From positions 10,701 through 74,700 of the forward strand of contig JTDE01000748.1 of NCBI GenBank assembly GCA_014338405.1: a stretch of DNA of 64,000 nt, in the 5' to 3' direction. Below are positions 38,701-53,700 of this stretch, in pieces. The notes beneath the pieces are model-generated. The model was given only the letters and a program-made list of their open reading frames with translations. It was not told where the DNA came from and searched no databases. Numbering within the stretch: the first letter of the stretch is position 1; each line of letters starts with the position of its first letter. Made by a program: the position numbers and the translations under genes. The stretch comes from Paragonimus skrjabini miyazakii. Lineage: Eukaryota; Platyhelminthes; Trematoda; Plagiorchiida; Troglotrematidae.

Positions 38701-41700
38701 GTCTATCTCTCACTTGATACACCAATTCATTCACAGATGCACTGATGCTTACATAAGCAAAACCGATCGATACGTCCTTAAACGTACGACGTGGCGCATT
38801 CCAAAAAGGTTATTAATTGGAGCGCCATTGAAACAGCCCACTGGCTGTAGATGACTTGAGGAACTCAACACTGGTCACCTAGTCGACTGGGTCAAATTGT
38901 TTAAAGTGCTGTTACCCAACTGTACCTCACAAGTGCTAGGGATTAGTGAAGTAGTGCCGATAGGTTAGTTTTGTGCGAACAAAAAATAGTGAGATGCACA
39001 TTTCCTGCCGTGGAAGTTACCAAATATCTAGTAAGAGGAAGTTTGTAGCTTTTTGGTTAGCTCCGTCCACTCGTTGTTTGTATCATCCATATAAAAGCCG
39101 CCAGATTTATGTTAGCGACTGATAAGAACAAATTGACGTTCTACCATCCTACGACACATTTCTTCTCTCTGTTTTGAAGGAGTTCAACTACTGGTAAGAA
39201 GGCTGTAAGTTTTGATAAGTCTGAATTGAACGCTACTCAAAATTGATCATAGCTTTCGTGTTCCAGTTCACTTTCGTTATTAATTCATATACCTCTCAGC
39301 TTGGGAGTGATGTATAAGTCGTGGGGTCATCGAATAAAGGCTACATGACAGTTATTGTATCTCTTCTAGAAGCGGTCGGGCAAACTCAACGTTAGGTCCA
39401 AGTAACTGTGGTTGATGGTTTGCAAACAGTAATTCAGTTGTGCCTAGACAATGCCAATACTTCAGTGGTCAGTATGGTTTCTTCATGAAAACACGGCCGA
39501 AGTTCAGACCCCGGTTACGGCAAGAATATGCACTACTGGTGGGAGTTAACATAAGAGGTACTTGAGTAAGGCATGTATTTTGGAAAGGGTTTGGTGAAAG
39601 TCTATTCATATAAACTAATTATTGAATTTTGCCTCTCGAAGTGTTGGTATCGTGAAAAGACCGCATGGACCTGGGAGAAAATGAACACTGGAAATGCTGC
39701 CGCCGAAAGGTAGAATAATAATGCGACTTCACGTACACCTTGACAATGGCCATCAACTGACTTCGTTCCGTTAACCCAAAACAATTAAATATGGGTTTTG
39801 TGTCACTTAACGTACTGCTTATTTAAAACGCAAGTAGCTAAAACTTAAAAATATCTACATTATTCAAATGCAGTACTCACACTTCCCGAAAGGTAAGCTT
39901 GTATATACCGTGGTAGTAGAATATACTTAGCGTACAGTGCACTGTAGCAAAGACACAAAGACATTACAAAGGGTGTAGACTGTCAAAGAATATACTTGCT
40001 TAGAAAGAAATATAAGGCAAAATTTTCACTGACAGCTTGTAAAGTTCATGGCATTCTGTTCAACTAACAACAACTACTCCGTGAACTTCGTTGTGGTCAT
40101 GCGACTGTTCAATCGTTTTGACATCATGGTTGTATTGGTGACAATTCTCTGTGCTACATTTATTATCCGAGGGGGAATGGATGAGTAGAAGGTACAAAAG
40201 AACACATGGTTGAAGTTAAATCGACACAATTAGTAAACGATGTGTAGCAAATGGGAAGTAACAGAAGATCCACGTGTTTTTAATGTTTACTTGGTGTTGT
40301 TGTGCAATAGCATGGTTGTTTTGCAAACGAACAGTTACGGATTCGCTTATGTGTCACTTCACAGACAGTGATCAATGAAAATGACAATCAAAACATGTCC
40401 AGCTCACGTATGTTATGGTGCATGTTTATAGCACTACATTTCACTCACGATAGCGATACACACTTGTCACTGCAATATAAAAAATCTGTATGATACACCA
40501 TCATCACAGATGCATTTGCGGGAATTCTGTTTGAATTTTCCAGAGCCATATTCGTTTTTTGTTTATCTGAACTTCCACCGGCACTTTCAAAACATCCCGG
40601 CAACCAAAGTTATGTGTACTTGGACGTATTTATAAGTATTTGAGTCCTTTTCATAGTATGACATAAAACGAGAGAAAAACTTAACTCCTCCTGTCTGACT
40701 TACCTATTAGAAATGTACAATTTAGGCAGAGCAAACATACAAGTAAACCTGAAAGGAAAGCATGCATTATTAAAGTGCACATTGTAGGTCACCACCATAC
40801 ATTTTGAGCTGAGGTCCTTATAGCCAGCTTGACCCCTTACTAGAAGTGGTACAGGTGTAGTGATTAACGTAAATAAGTGATGTGTGTTGTTGTTGTTTCA
40901 ACTGAGGTCGACGTTAACAAGTGTGCCGTGTTGATGAGACCTACAAATGCCGACTTATCTTCACATAAGACTCGATTGTTCGTGTGCAGGATATATATAC
41001 CTTTATCTTAGTTATTTGGGTTTCAGGCTGGGAACCACAGAAACCGAGCTACATGAGTTTTTGGTCCATTGTGTTTCAGTTAGAATTTAGTCCTCTTCTC
41101 ATAAATATACAATAGATAAGCAGCATTGGGAATCATTGATATAAATCGGTTTGTGAGTAGATGATGTTGGTGGTGGTGATGATAATAATGAGGATGACGA
41201 TGACGGTGAATCTGTGGTCGAGATTAAATCCGGAAGAAATAGAAGTGTTTGAGATAAGAGAGATGGTCACTAGTTTATTGGTTTCTTGCGTGGATAAAGT
41301 TGTAGACTGCTGTACAGGGTTTGCTTTTTACTTTGTGATTGTCTGGCAGTTAGGCGTCAATGAAAACCCTTGATGTACTACTATCTATTGTAGTGACAAC
41401 GATGATGTGTGAAACTGATTTAAACTTAGGACGGAAATCCAATCCTGGCTCATGTGGCATAATACAAGCACATCTCAGTGGGTAACAACCAAATAGAGAG
41501 TTGACCAACGGCAAAAATGAAATATCACACACGGCTTTAATCAGCCGATGGCTCCATAGTCAGAAATGCTAGTGTTCCTCTCAATCATCGGTTGATGAAG
41601 CTGTTAGGACAAACTTGATTGAGGTATTCCAGGTTGGATGTACCTAGACATCGAATCAATATTGTCAGCAAATCTAGTGAAACTATTGATTCTGCATGTT

Positions 41701-44700
41701 GAACCGATTACCCTTGAGGTGGTGATTTTTGGTGAGCACAAACACATCTTTTAACGGTTGGTGCAATAGAAAGTGGACTTCATATGAAAAGGTTAAATCA
41801 CCCCTGACAAGCTAATAAAATGTATATCTTTTAGTAGATAAGGATGACAAGCTTTAACCAAAGGTGCAACGCGTCAGTGAATTAGATTGCATAAAAAACA
41901 TTCAAGGTGATACTTGTCGAACATTTCAGGAGCTGAGTCAGGTACAAAGTGAGCCTTCTCGAACACTGAGACATTCATCGTTCGAGACGAGTGCTTTGAT
42001 ATCTTTCTGGTTGTCAGGCATCGCAAAATAGAGCTGCCGCTACACTTAGGTGTATTAATGAGAAGCATTCACAGCCCGTCGATATACAGCGCGGTCGATA
42101 GTTGTCCAGTTGCGATATCTTCATTATGAGTAAAATCACCAACAGTGTTCATTATCTGAAACCGCATAAAACAGTGCTATCAATGAAATGCCAGTCAAGG
42201 ATGACTTCGTTGATTTTTTACAATAAGTCGGCGAGCTTGAAATCAACAAGCTGAAAAAGCATATGTTCACTGTTTGTCTACCTAGAAGGTTTCTATCACA
42301 GGAATACATTATCAGCTCGGCTGAACGTGCTCTATATTCCTATGACGTTAAGGTTTTCCAGTCTCACTTTCGCGTGCCCCGATAACACATTTCCATGGCT
42401 AGATTTCTGTTCAAAGAGATGTACGGTGTCTCAGGTTATGAACAATAACTCTGATAAGATACACACTACAGTGCGACGGAAAATGAGAATGAATTGTGCG
42501 GAGGCCTCTTAATTGGATCATTGAGAAGAAATAGCGGACAACCATGCAGAAAACGGTACTGCTGCAAACCTGTATGCGTTGGTGGTAAAAAAGAATATAC
42601 AAATGAAGACTGAGGTGAAGAAAACTCGTCGACAGGGACAAAACAGTTTAGGAGAAATGTATTCACCACGTTGATCAATTCCACATAGACAATCATGTTC
42701 AGTTGACAACTATTGAAAATTACCCAGACTATTTTCATATGGGTGGAGATATTAGCAGCAGGATCAAGTTACTAGTAGAAAAGAGATAGAGAAGGGAAAG
42801 GCAAAGAAAGAATTTACGTGTAGTTAGGAGTAAACAGTTTGGAGGTTCATCTGTCATCTACACAGCTATATACTATATACAGTCAAATGGAAACATTCAT
42901 GCAGAAATGAACTAAGTGAAACCTAGCACCTACACACATACCGGTTTCAGTAGACACTACACAGAAGGGTTATGAAGAAACCACCATTTTGAAACCATGT
43001 GGCCAGTGCCATTAACTGGTTACAGTCACCCGTGGTAAACGTGCACCATAGACAGACAAACACTGATATGAATAATTTTATAGGCTGTGAAACCATTAGG
43101 TTTTGACTGAGATGCTTTCAGAAAACTGCATGTGCAATGGAAAACTATTCCTAACTGAAAGTAAAACAATCAACACATCTGTAATTACTTCATATAAGGT
43201 AGTTGTTTGTTATATCATCAAGTGTATAATTCACAGAACCTTCTGTTTACAATGTGGGTACAAGCTTAAGTAAAACGGATACATTTAGTATTCACCAAAG
43301 ATAATTACAGAAATGAAGGCCATCTGCAAGCCCGCTAAATTTCTGAGGGGGGAGGGGTGGATCGATAAACTTGTTTTACCATAAGGATTAGGATGTGACT
43401 GACACTTGATTTTTAACAAACACGAGTAAAATATATTCACTTACAATTGATGAATATAAGGTTTGTTAGTAAAGCTGAAGAGTGCCATACATAGTTCTTG
43501 TGGAACGTTCGAAAACATCTATTAGTAACGTAAGTTGGTTGTCCTCATTTGGGAACATTCAGTGTCCTCTAATAGTATGTTTGTAAAATGTAACATTGAG
43601 TACACCAGTACAGTTTTTTCCCCTATTCCATTTACTCTCAGATACCGAAAAACTTCGAATTACCAGTAGTGGTGCACACGCGTTCAGAACTCAGTTAACC
43701 GAAGTAAGTTTTACAAAATGGATACCCTTAACCAGGTAATGGATGATATTATGTGCTACTCTGTTTTCATACGTGATTTTTGAAAATAACCACAAATAAT
43801 GACTGACGACAATCAAATTTTATCAGGAAAGGTTGCCAAAACGTAATACGACCTGACAAACGAAGTGAGATTTTTAAAAATAGTTTTTACAAACACAAAC
43901 GTTAGAAACGCCTTTGTATTTTGAAATTAAAACGGCAAAGAGCTATGCGACGTATTTATTTTTTTACTGCCGGTCTTTACTTACAGCTTGAAATAGCACA
44001 TTATGCTTAGTTCTTTCAGTGCTATAAAATATATAGATAAAATAAATTACGACTCGGTTACATTTAAGGCTTCAAGTGAAAAACAGAAGTAATAATGTGG
44101 TGGGTGACCAGATCAGAGACGTAATTATTCCAGCACTCGGCAAAAAATCTCTACACTTGGGTAAGGTTTGTCCAAAGTCTACAGCAGATGGATTGCTGAC
44201 AACACGGTCGATCGGATGAGCTATCACTGAATGAAATCGGACCACCGAACAAGAAATGGCAAGCAAAATACCCGTCAGCCACACGCACAAAACCATACAG
44301 AAATGCCCACGACGTGCAACTACAAACCGTCGCTGCGAAGTGGACCGGAATCCCGGCTCGTGAACGCGAGCGCACGTGTGGCGTGAAAACGTACGAGTTG
44401 GAGAATACAGATCGTGTTTTACTGAGCGAGTTTTGCTCCAATATTTACCATGACTGACATTTTGTGATGTGAAGTCCCTATGCATTTTGGCGGTGATCAG
44501 TCGCACATATCTGATGACAGCAGCTGATAAACAGCGATAAGGTTGGGGAGTGAACTTTCCTAAATGAGACTCCATTAATCTGGTTGTCTCCGTCTGTGAG
44601 GACAACCCGAGTCCTGTGGTTAGATTAGATATTCGGGGTGTCAACTGACTGGTTATCATACCAAGCACTTTTTGTCGACCGACGAGATGGAGGTAAGATT

Positions 44701-47700
44701 ATTTCCAATAGGGGTAGGCTAGCTGTTTTAGGTCACACCTATCTTCCGGATTGGAATCGTCGTGGCACACAGAATTTGTGTTGGAGACTTTGGAAAGGAT
44801 TACATTCGACTGATCTCAATGGAGCGAATTTTGCTGTTGTCTGCTGAAGAAATGCTGTTAGAGGTACGTGATAATGAAAGCCCTATAGAAGTTTTTATTT
44901 TGCTGGTGACTTTTAAGTAAACAACACTGGCCTTGATGTTGAATGTTTACTTTTAGTGTTCATACGTAAGGTTTGGATATGAAGCTATCGTTAGAAGATA
45001 GGTTCCATGCCTGTTCTTATTTATATATCAGATTATTTTTCATTTTTCCTATTGTTGTATAGTAACTGCGAAGTAGTGACAGCCAATTATACGTATCGTA
45101 GGGGTCATAGGAGATGTACAGTTTAGAAAAACTGAAGATTTTTATTTACATGTAAACCTGTGTTGGACGATTTAAATAAACATATATCGGACGACTTTCT
45201 TAGTTTCAGTGGGCCAGTAGTAGTAGGATTTAGAAAAAGGAAATCGGAAGACAATAATTAGCACTGAAACCCAACTACTGCCTATCGAGCATACAACAAT
45301 CACAGTACAACATACAGTAAGGAAGAGCTGATTAGTATCAACGATGAGAAACTGATAGTATCTGTATTCTACTGCAATTATTATGATAACCAAATTTTCT
45401 GCATACTAGGTTTAATATACCAACTACGTGCGTTGAGTTTGGACTTGAGTCCAACTAACGATGACGCAGTTACGGTAAATTCTGATTAGTTGTTCCAGAC
45501 CAAGCATATTTGGATGTTAAGGGAGTGTTTTGTGCAAGTCGAACTGCCCATCTGATGTTGTTGACTTAGCGAGTTACCCACAAGATAGTTAGTTTCTCTA
45601 AAGAAAATTATTTTTTTAAAGGATGTTTGGATTAAGGAATTACTAGAATCGTCTCCCCTGATATACGCTAACACACTGAGAGCTGTTACAGTTTGTACAA
45701 CCTATCTAAGTAGAGTAGAAAACGTGTTGCCGTGATCCGCTCTGTAACTATGCGTTATATCTACCCAGTAAAAATGTTGTCCTTCCCGATCTAAGGACAA
45801 TCACAGACGAAATTCAGTTGAACCAACCATGTCTTAGCCGCTGTAATGATATCAAAGTTTCGTTTTCCAAAAAGTAATCTGTGCAGCCTGAATGACGGAG
45901 GCCACTCACATTATATTTAGCTGCGTTAAGTGCGACACGGTTGTGGATCAGATAATCTCTTGTAGAATCCGTGTTGACTTTTGGACAACAGTGCAAACCG
46001 AGTAAAATGCTTACGTAAGTGATCGTCACACAAATCCTCCAGGACCTCTGGGGTAAGCGATAATGATGAAATCTACCTGTAGTTAGTGAACTCATTTCGA
46101 TCATTATCGTTAAAAACAGGTGTCAATGCGTACACGTACCAGACCATAGGAAGCTTCCCTTTTGGGGAGAACGATGAAGGATTCAGACAGTGGTTTCAGC
46201 AATTCTTCAGTATATTCCCCTAGTACCAAAGAAGTGATGAGACCAGAACTTAACGACACTTTTGCAAAGATATGACAGTTTCCGGAAAACAATGTGCGGT
46301 GTGAAAGTAACTATTTTTATGACTTTTGTAGTGGTGATACCAAATATGTGTACTGGCCGTGTGAGGCTGGTAGTGAACACATTCCGATACTTGTTGCCAA
46401 CAGCATTGATGATTATCCTGTTTGAGACGATTCATCCTTGTGACGGAAGTGAGAGACTGCAGGAATGCTTTTTTTGATAAACAATGTCTTGCACTTCCAT
46501 CGATAACAAGGTTGATTGGTAAACTGTGATTGACGGGAGAAAAAGCTCTGTTAATTCCAGCTTAAACTTAACTAATTTCAAGCAATTTTTGATGTAAATA
46601 CAAAGATGCGGGATTCTCTTACGACCAATGTACACGTTACCAACAAAAATGTACTACTGGTCATTTCGAAGCAGTCAGACGAGAACTGACCCCCCAATCG
46701 TGGCCTAAGATTCTGATGAAAAAGCTTAATCGTACAAGTTATTTACGAGCAAACCGACTGCACACAAACAACTGTCAGTGGTTGACCTACAGTACTGAAT
46801 CTCACTCATGATGATTCCTGATGTTTGACAGTCAAAAACTACTTATCTACTCACATTGAACACATGTGTATGACTGGTGACAGTGTGAGTAATGTAAGTT
46901 TGTACTGTAGTGTGTCTAGTGATTACTTTTCTCATGATAAAAAGGGACGCAATACATCAAGTAAACTTCAAAATCCCTGACCCATTTAACAAAATACGTC
47001 ACAAACAAATCTAATTTCGACGCTTTAGTCCTGTTGTTTTTAGATGTAATAAGGTTTTGAGGAATCACGACCATTATTTACAATAATATATCAGTGGTTC
47101 TCAGTTATACTTAAATGCCACACAACCACAGATAAAAAGTAGACCACTTACAGCAATACAAAAGAAAGCAAAGAAGGGGAAGAGACCTAACTACTAAAAA
47201 TGATTACATATGTGTTCAAACATTCAACTCCACGATGCTTACAGATTGCGAACAAACAACTGAATTATAAGGCGTATTGCTGACAATACAGGTCTCATTG
47301 CCCCACGTCATTAAGTGCACTCACTTCACAGATAACTCCGTCAAACAGTGACAAAATTCATGTCACTGAGTCCGATTAGCCGCCACCTCATATAACTCTT
47401 CTAGCCACCGACTCTGTGAGTCGCGAGAGCATCAGCCGGGGAGACGAACACTACCTACAGTGACCAGCTCCTTGATGAACGACTTCATTTCTATAGGCCA
47501 GGTCATTAGTTGTCCACGTCGCACCTTACGTCAATCAGTCGCAGCGTTAGCAAGAATGTTCGATGTGGCAGACAACTAGCTGGCACCCGTAGTACATAAT
47601 GTAATCAACTTTGTCTAACCAAATGTAAGCATTGAAAAATGTAGAACTTAGATTTAGCGGAAGTTTCAGAAGAAATTATCTTGAATAATTCACAATTTTG

Positions 47701-50700
47701 CGAACCTTATGAAACTATAAGATGAGTGGATACTCGAATACAAAAGTGAGTCCCTTAAAATTGCTGTATGGTTTAAATACTCAGATTATACAGCAAACCT
47801 CGTGATAAAACCTCTTGTGTTTATCGTCAGTTTGAACAAAAACAAAGCCAAGGTTTTCGCAATCTGATATTTGGGAAAATACGTCCAGTGATCAAGGCGT
47901 GAGTTAAAATTTTCAATAGGTAGGATTCGCGACTGTTGAGAGTAATAGTGGATTTGTTGACTGTGGTTGCTGGTTCAGGCTTTTGGTTGTTTTCCCAATT
48001 CAGGAAACAGCCGGATATAGCTAGAAGTTGAGCGATGTATGATAAAGCGCGACTGAATCGGTCATCATCATCATTCACGACAACAACAACGACGACGACA
48101 AAAACAACAACGGGAGGAACAGCAGCAGCATCGTCATCTTCACCATCCTCATTATCGTTGTCATCATCACCATATCCATAACAATGCACTCTGTACTTGA
48201 TTTTGGTGAAAAATATGGGGGAGTTAATGGGGAAATTGTCATCCGTTTAGAAAAAAAATGAACTAACGATTATGAAATAAAGATTCTCTAGTGAATTTTG
48301 CAAAACTGGAAATAAGGATCAATATTGCAAAAAGTTTTGAAGAACATATTTAAACAAAAATATTTTTACAAATTACAGTTCAACTTACTGTACTAATAAC
48401 AGCGTCCTTGTTAACCTCGTACACTCATTCTTCTGTTATAGGCGGAGAAGTCAAAGGTAATCCATCAAACTGCGAGAATAATTTACTTCAGAAGTTGCTT
48501 CTCGTGGTTATTTAGTTTTTCGAATCTTTTGCCTTTTTTGCTTTCTTCAGTAGGCCTTTTGATTTTTCTTAACAGCTGTAAAGTTTTTATTGCTGGTTGT
48601 GCAATGAATGGTTGCTAAGCAAATCGAAAACGTTTTACAGTGTGCTACAAGTGTCTCACAGATGTTAAAGACATACGAACAGGAATACATATAAGGTAAT
48701 TCACAACAGATATTTTATCGTTTGCATTGGCCAGCACACTAAATCCACAATAAAACGTTGTTAATTTTTAAGCTTCAGCTAGTTCCGAGTTAGGGTGTGG
48801 ATTCATAATTGTCTTAGCTATTAAACTGCCATGTAAAATGACTGGGCTTAAATCATTATACGCATGCGGATCAATGGAATTTGAATTCTTTGCAACGTGT
48901 TCATGTTTGCAACATAACCGTAGTAGCAGGTTCACCCATTTTATGTTATCACAAGGCAGTTGAAAATATAACTCACACTAAAGGTAAGAAACTGACAATT
49001 TTATGGCGGTATGTTACTTTAAGGTACTAAACCTAAGCTGATTAGATACTTATCCAAAAACAATTTGTATCACCGGATCGAACGGTCAGGTGAGATGGAA
49101 CAGACCTTTTTTGTATGAGAAGAACAGAGTGTTATCTTCCGTGTTTCTTGGTTGTGCTGGCCATCGAATCTGTGTGAATAACACCATATGTGACAAAGCT
49201 AATTGATTAATCACCAGCCAACTCTACAGGTGGGCCGAATATTTTCAGTAACAGTTTAGTTGGCATCATCAGGACTGTGTAGACAGTGGGATCCGAATGA
49301 TCAGTAACTGCGTTCTGAACGACCTCCCCGTCGGAAGTAAAGGTGGCCATGAGTTTAAGTCAATGAAGTGTAACAAAACTCCTGGATCACAGTTTTTTTT
49401 AATCAAAAAATAAGTTGATTACATCTTTACCTTGGGATGAATCTTGAAGCATCGACAGGCCTAAAGGTCATCGAAAATCGTGGTCTTTGTGTTGTATAAC
49501 AAGTAGGAACCAGAGGGAATGCCTCAACGCCAGGATAACCATGAACCAGAGGCGACTATCGGAATAGTGTGTAAGAGCTAGGGGAGAAGCGTCACCAAGC
49601 CGAATGACAACGTACTGCTACCCAATGCGTGTGAATGCACGTCAGCCACGGAAATGAGTGTATATGTTCGTGGTTCCATGTTTAAAATAACCTGTGCCGG
49701 AGTTCGTGCAATAAACGACTTGCAGGCTATGCGTGTTTTGCGGTCACAATAGTTGTAGACTTGAATGCTGCCTTCAAGTTGGTTGCTCGTAAAGTTATCT
49801 GGAACAGCCTTCTTTGCAAGGCAGTTCAAAGGAAATATGTGATTTTATTAAGATCATCGTGTGAGAACTGCGCAAGTAGGGAGTAAGTTTATGACCACTG
49901 TCTTGGTTAGCCCCTCTACTAAAAAATACGCGGACCTTGCTGAAAATAGTGAATGGTGCGGATGATTTATATGAAATGCGCCTCGCATCTTCTAATTTTA
50001 AAGTACTTCTGCAAAACGGGGACGTTTTCACTCCGACGTTCTCTGAGATTGTGTGCCGTTTCACACACTTAGGTATCACCGTTTCCATGCCGTGCGATAC
50101 TGCTGGCGAGATAGCAACGAGGATAGCAAAGGCGCATGTTGTATTTGTTGTTCTTGGTCACCTGTAGAGTCCGAAAGAGATCCGACTGTCATTTGGCTGA
50201 CAGGTTTATAACGCTTGCTTGTTCCATCCTGTCTTCTGATTTGTTCTCAACAAGGATGTCAACAGACTTGCAATGTTTGACTAGCGTTGTCTTGGCCAGC
50301 TAGTCTATGTCAGGTGCATGGATCGCGTGAGCAGTGCGGTTGTCCACCATCGCGTATTTCAGAACGCTCGGGATACACGGTCACTTAGTCAACTAATCAG
50401 ATTTTACAGCCCGCCTGGGCTAGATAACGTACTCCGTGTGTCAGCTGATGGTTTACCGAGACTACCAAAACTCGGTTAAATCCGCGTGACGGGTAGGCAG
50501 CAAAGTGATTAAGAAACATGAAGACTCTGACTGTTCCATTGAACAAAGTGAATGGGAGTTGCCCATTCTGCTGGATCTCTCGTAATCACTTAAACCGCCG
50601 GTTAGAAAAGTAATCAAGATGGCGAATGGTATATTCAGAGACTTGCTTACATTCGACATTTTGATTTCTTCTGCTTCGCCCCACCTTCTGTCGTCTATGC

Positions 50701-53700
50701 CCTTATGACAAAAGAATGTTCCACGTCGTTGTTGCATGGAACGGTGTCTTGAGAAACAATACTTTCTTGTTAGGCTCATGGTCGTTGTTGAATCGCCAGA
50801 AGATTCCAATTATTCGTTCAGGTAGCCAAATCTTACGCACGGTCTGGGCTGGAAATATATACATACACATTTGTTGTTTTACCTCGTACTCAGCTTGACC
50901 GATTCCACAGTTGTTTGAATAACNNNNNNNNNNNNNNNNNNNNNNNNNNNNNNNNNNNNNNNNNNNNNNNNNNNNNNNNNNNNNNNNNNNNNNNNNNNNN
51001 NNNNNNNNNNNNNNNNNNNNNNNNNNNNNNNNNNNNNNNNNNNNNNNNNNNNNNNNNNNNNNNNNNNNNNNNNNNNNNNNNNNNNNNNNNNNNNNNNNNN
51101 NNNNNNNNNNNNNNNNNNNNNNNNNNNNNNNNNNNNNNNNNNNNNNNNNNNNNNNNNNNNNNNNNNNNNNNNNNNNNNNNNNNNNNNNNNNNNNNNNNNN
51201 NNNNNNNNNNNNNNNNNNNNNNNNNNNNNNNNNNNNNNNNNNNNNNNNNNNNNNNNNNNNNNNNNNNNNNNNNNNNNNNNNNNNNNNNNNNNNNNNNNNN
51301 NNNNNNNNNNNNNNNNNNNNNNNNNNNNNNNNNNNNNNNNNNNNNNNNNNNNNNNNNNNNNNNNNNNNNNNNNNNNNNNNNNNNNNNNNNNNNNNNNNNN
51401 NNNNNNNNNNNNNNNNNNNNNNNNNNNNNNNNNNNNNNNNNNNNNNNNNNNNNNNNNNNNNNNNNNNNNNNNNNNNNNNNNNNNNNNNNNNNNNNNNNNN
51501 NNNNNNNNNNNNNNNNNNNNNNNNNNNNNNNNNNNNNNNNNNNNNNNNNNNNNNNNNNNNNNNNNNNNNNNNNNNNNNNNNNNNNNNNNNNNNNNNNNNN
51601 NNNNNNNNNNNNNNNNNNNNNNNNNNNNNNNNNNNNNNNNNNNNNNNNNNNNNNNNNNNNNNNNNNNNNNNNNNNNNNNNNNNNNNNNNNNNNNNNNNNN
51701 NNNNNNNNNNNNNNNNNNNNNNNNNNNNNNNNNNNNNNNNNNNNNNNNNNNNNNNNNNNNNNNNNNNNNNNNNNNNNNNNNNNNNNNNNNNNNNNNNNNN
51801 NNNNNNNNNNNNNNNNNNNNNNNNNNNNNNNNNNNNATATATATATATATATATATCTTAAAATGGGCAGAGGGCAGAGGACTATACGTAAATATATATA
51901 CTGTTATCGAACGTGTTTCTACAAATATAATAATAAATAATTTAAATACACAGTAACTTACGAGCAGGTTTACAATCGCATATAAGAGTGCAGCAGAAGC
52001 GTGACAAAGCGTCCAGTTAATTCCAGCGGTAAAATATGCAGTGCGTTACTGTTACACACATACACAAATGTAATCCCTTGTGGTAGGAATCGAAATATAA
52101 GTAATAAAATCGGATACAGTTCAACTGTTTATGGCCGATATAGAGTTTATGGAAAGGAATTAAATTTTGACGTCAAATGGTTGTGAGTAAGCGCAAGCGT
52201 AGCAAACGAACGAGTCACGTTAAATTAGAAGATAAAGGCATACTACTGTAAACATGTGAGTAGAATAACATGAAATGTGAAATTGGGTTTCACAATCGTT
52301 ATGATGGAATGAAAATTAAGCAACACATGACACTCGTATCAACAGCGTCATATCAACAAAACCGCAACGACAGTTCTATTGTACACAACAAAAATCCCAA
52401 TATGAAAACGTCAGGATTCCCAGTTCTCGAAAGTTGGAACCCATTAAACAGCTCGATAATAGAAGTCATCCACCCAGTCTGAAATTACTGTACAACGCTG
52501 TTGTATACATAATTTAGAAATTACCTTAAGGAGGAAGTGAAAAGAGGAAACTTTCCAGGAATGCTGCAGATATTCTAGTTGGTTGGTTGACAACAAATTA
52601 GGGTAGTTGAACAGGTATCGAAATTTGGGATTATTGTATTTCAACTCTGACTTCAAATTTAAAATTCGCGGTTAGATCCTGTTCACCCTAACAAAAACCT
52701 ACCAATAGGCCGATAGGACTAGCTGTATTTTGTGCACACTTGTCTTTCCTAATTAGTTTTCTGTACACTCTCACAAGATTTTCTTCTGGTTCTTTTCGTA
52801 CTCCATAGAGTTAAAATGTGATAAAACAAATGATAAAAACAAGTTTGGCAGTGTCCTCTGCACTAGAGATATCTCTTTTAATTATCCACCAACCACATTA
52901 GTGAGATGTGTTTATTTTGCCACATGAGTGCCTACTCCAAAAGAGTTTAGTTGTACAAAAAGGAAACAGAAAATAACAAAAGAAATTACTCATGCTGTTT
53001 CTCTGTATTCATCTATGAACAAATGCTGTTCCATTCACATGCAAAGAAAAGTAAGATTAGTTTTTCTCTGAAACCATACTTACTTTACTTAGTAATGAAA
53101 ACTGATTTACATTTTAAAAGTCAACGCAATGAAAATGATCAACATTTTTTTGTAATACTTTAATCTAATTCCCTTAGTTTGTTCGCTTTATTAATCCAAC
53201 TCTTTAGGGAAAGTAAAACTCCACAGATTAACCACAACTGTTTATCATTTTTGTGATTCTTTCCAGAAAGACACCAAACGAAACTCAAAAACCCAATCCA
53301 AGACAGCTGTTAATGGTTGTGAACAAGATGACGTTCCATTACATATTCTTCCCAAAGCCAAATCTCGCATTATATTTGGATATTTACACGATGAACACGA
53401 ATACTTAAGTAATTTAATTAAACAAGAAAGTGAGTTTCACTCGCCTTTGTTAACAGGAAAAGATAATAAGTTTCATCAGAGAACGTGCGTAACGTATATA
53501 CTTATCTGACCAGAGAATTGGATAATCTGTCATCTGTGTGTCAGCAAAATACACTTGATCGTTACACCTCAAACCAAACACTTTATAAGACAGGAGGACA
53601 CCAACCAGAGAAACGAATCGATCCACAATAGCTTACTCATTATTACCTGTCCTTATTTCGCTATACCAAGTCACCAATTGCTCACCTCGAGCATCACGCC

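Larger units (their letters stand above)
30149..53207 (+). other. ODAD4 intron 3, 23,059 bp including a gap
   Basis: Bounded by GAAG|gtaagt and ctctttag|GG. Holds the direct-repeat pair at 30.5-31.7 kb, Sm-alpha-like SINE copies near 39.5 and 41.5 kb, microsatellites, an RTE-like LINE at 49.6-50.5 kb and the assembly gap. Stretches 31700-37200, 42000-44100, 45000-47000 and 51900-53200 show nothing I can name. No ODAD4 coding sequence appears to be missing inside it, because exons 3 and 4 join in phase and the protein alignment is continuous. Confidence 0.8.

Noticed and set aside
44072..44668. 198-codon frame on the - strand
   Set aside because: Overlaps another - frame, lies in a less AT-rich island where stops are rarer, and shows no recognisable domain.
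45814..46104. - strand frame with NRVALNAAKYNVSGLRHSG, slightly like an RTE endonuclease start
   Set aside because: Only about ten residues resemble the family, and the following LSETR motif is absent.
47827..48189. 120-codon frame on the - strand rich in Asp and Val
   Set aside because: Produced by the trinucleotide microsatellite at 48061-48182.
48434..48459. Micro-exon-like stretch between ttctgttatag and gtaatcc
   Set aside because: A 15-base exon would not fit the phase of ODAD4 exons 3 and 4 and has no independent support.
50915..51940. 341-codon frame on the + strand
   Set aside because: Made almost entirely of undetermined bases in the assembly gap.
30149..53207. A missing ODAD4 exon between exons 3 and 4
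   Set aside because: First suspected because the strong acceptor at 53266 is out of phase with exon 3; the acceptor at 53207 restores phase and gives the expected linker, so no missing exon is needed.
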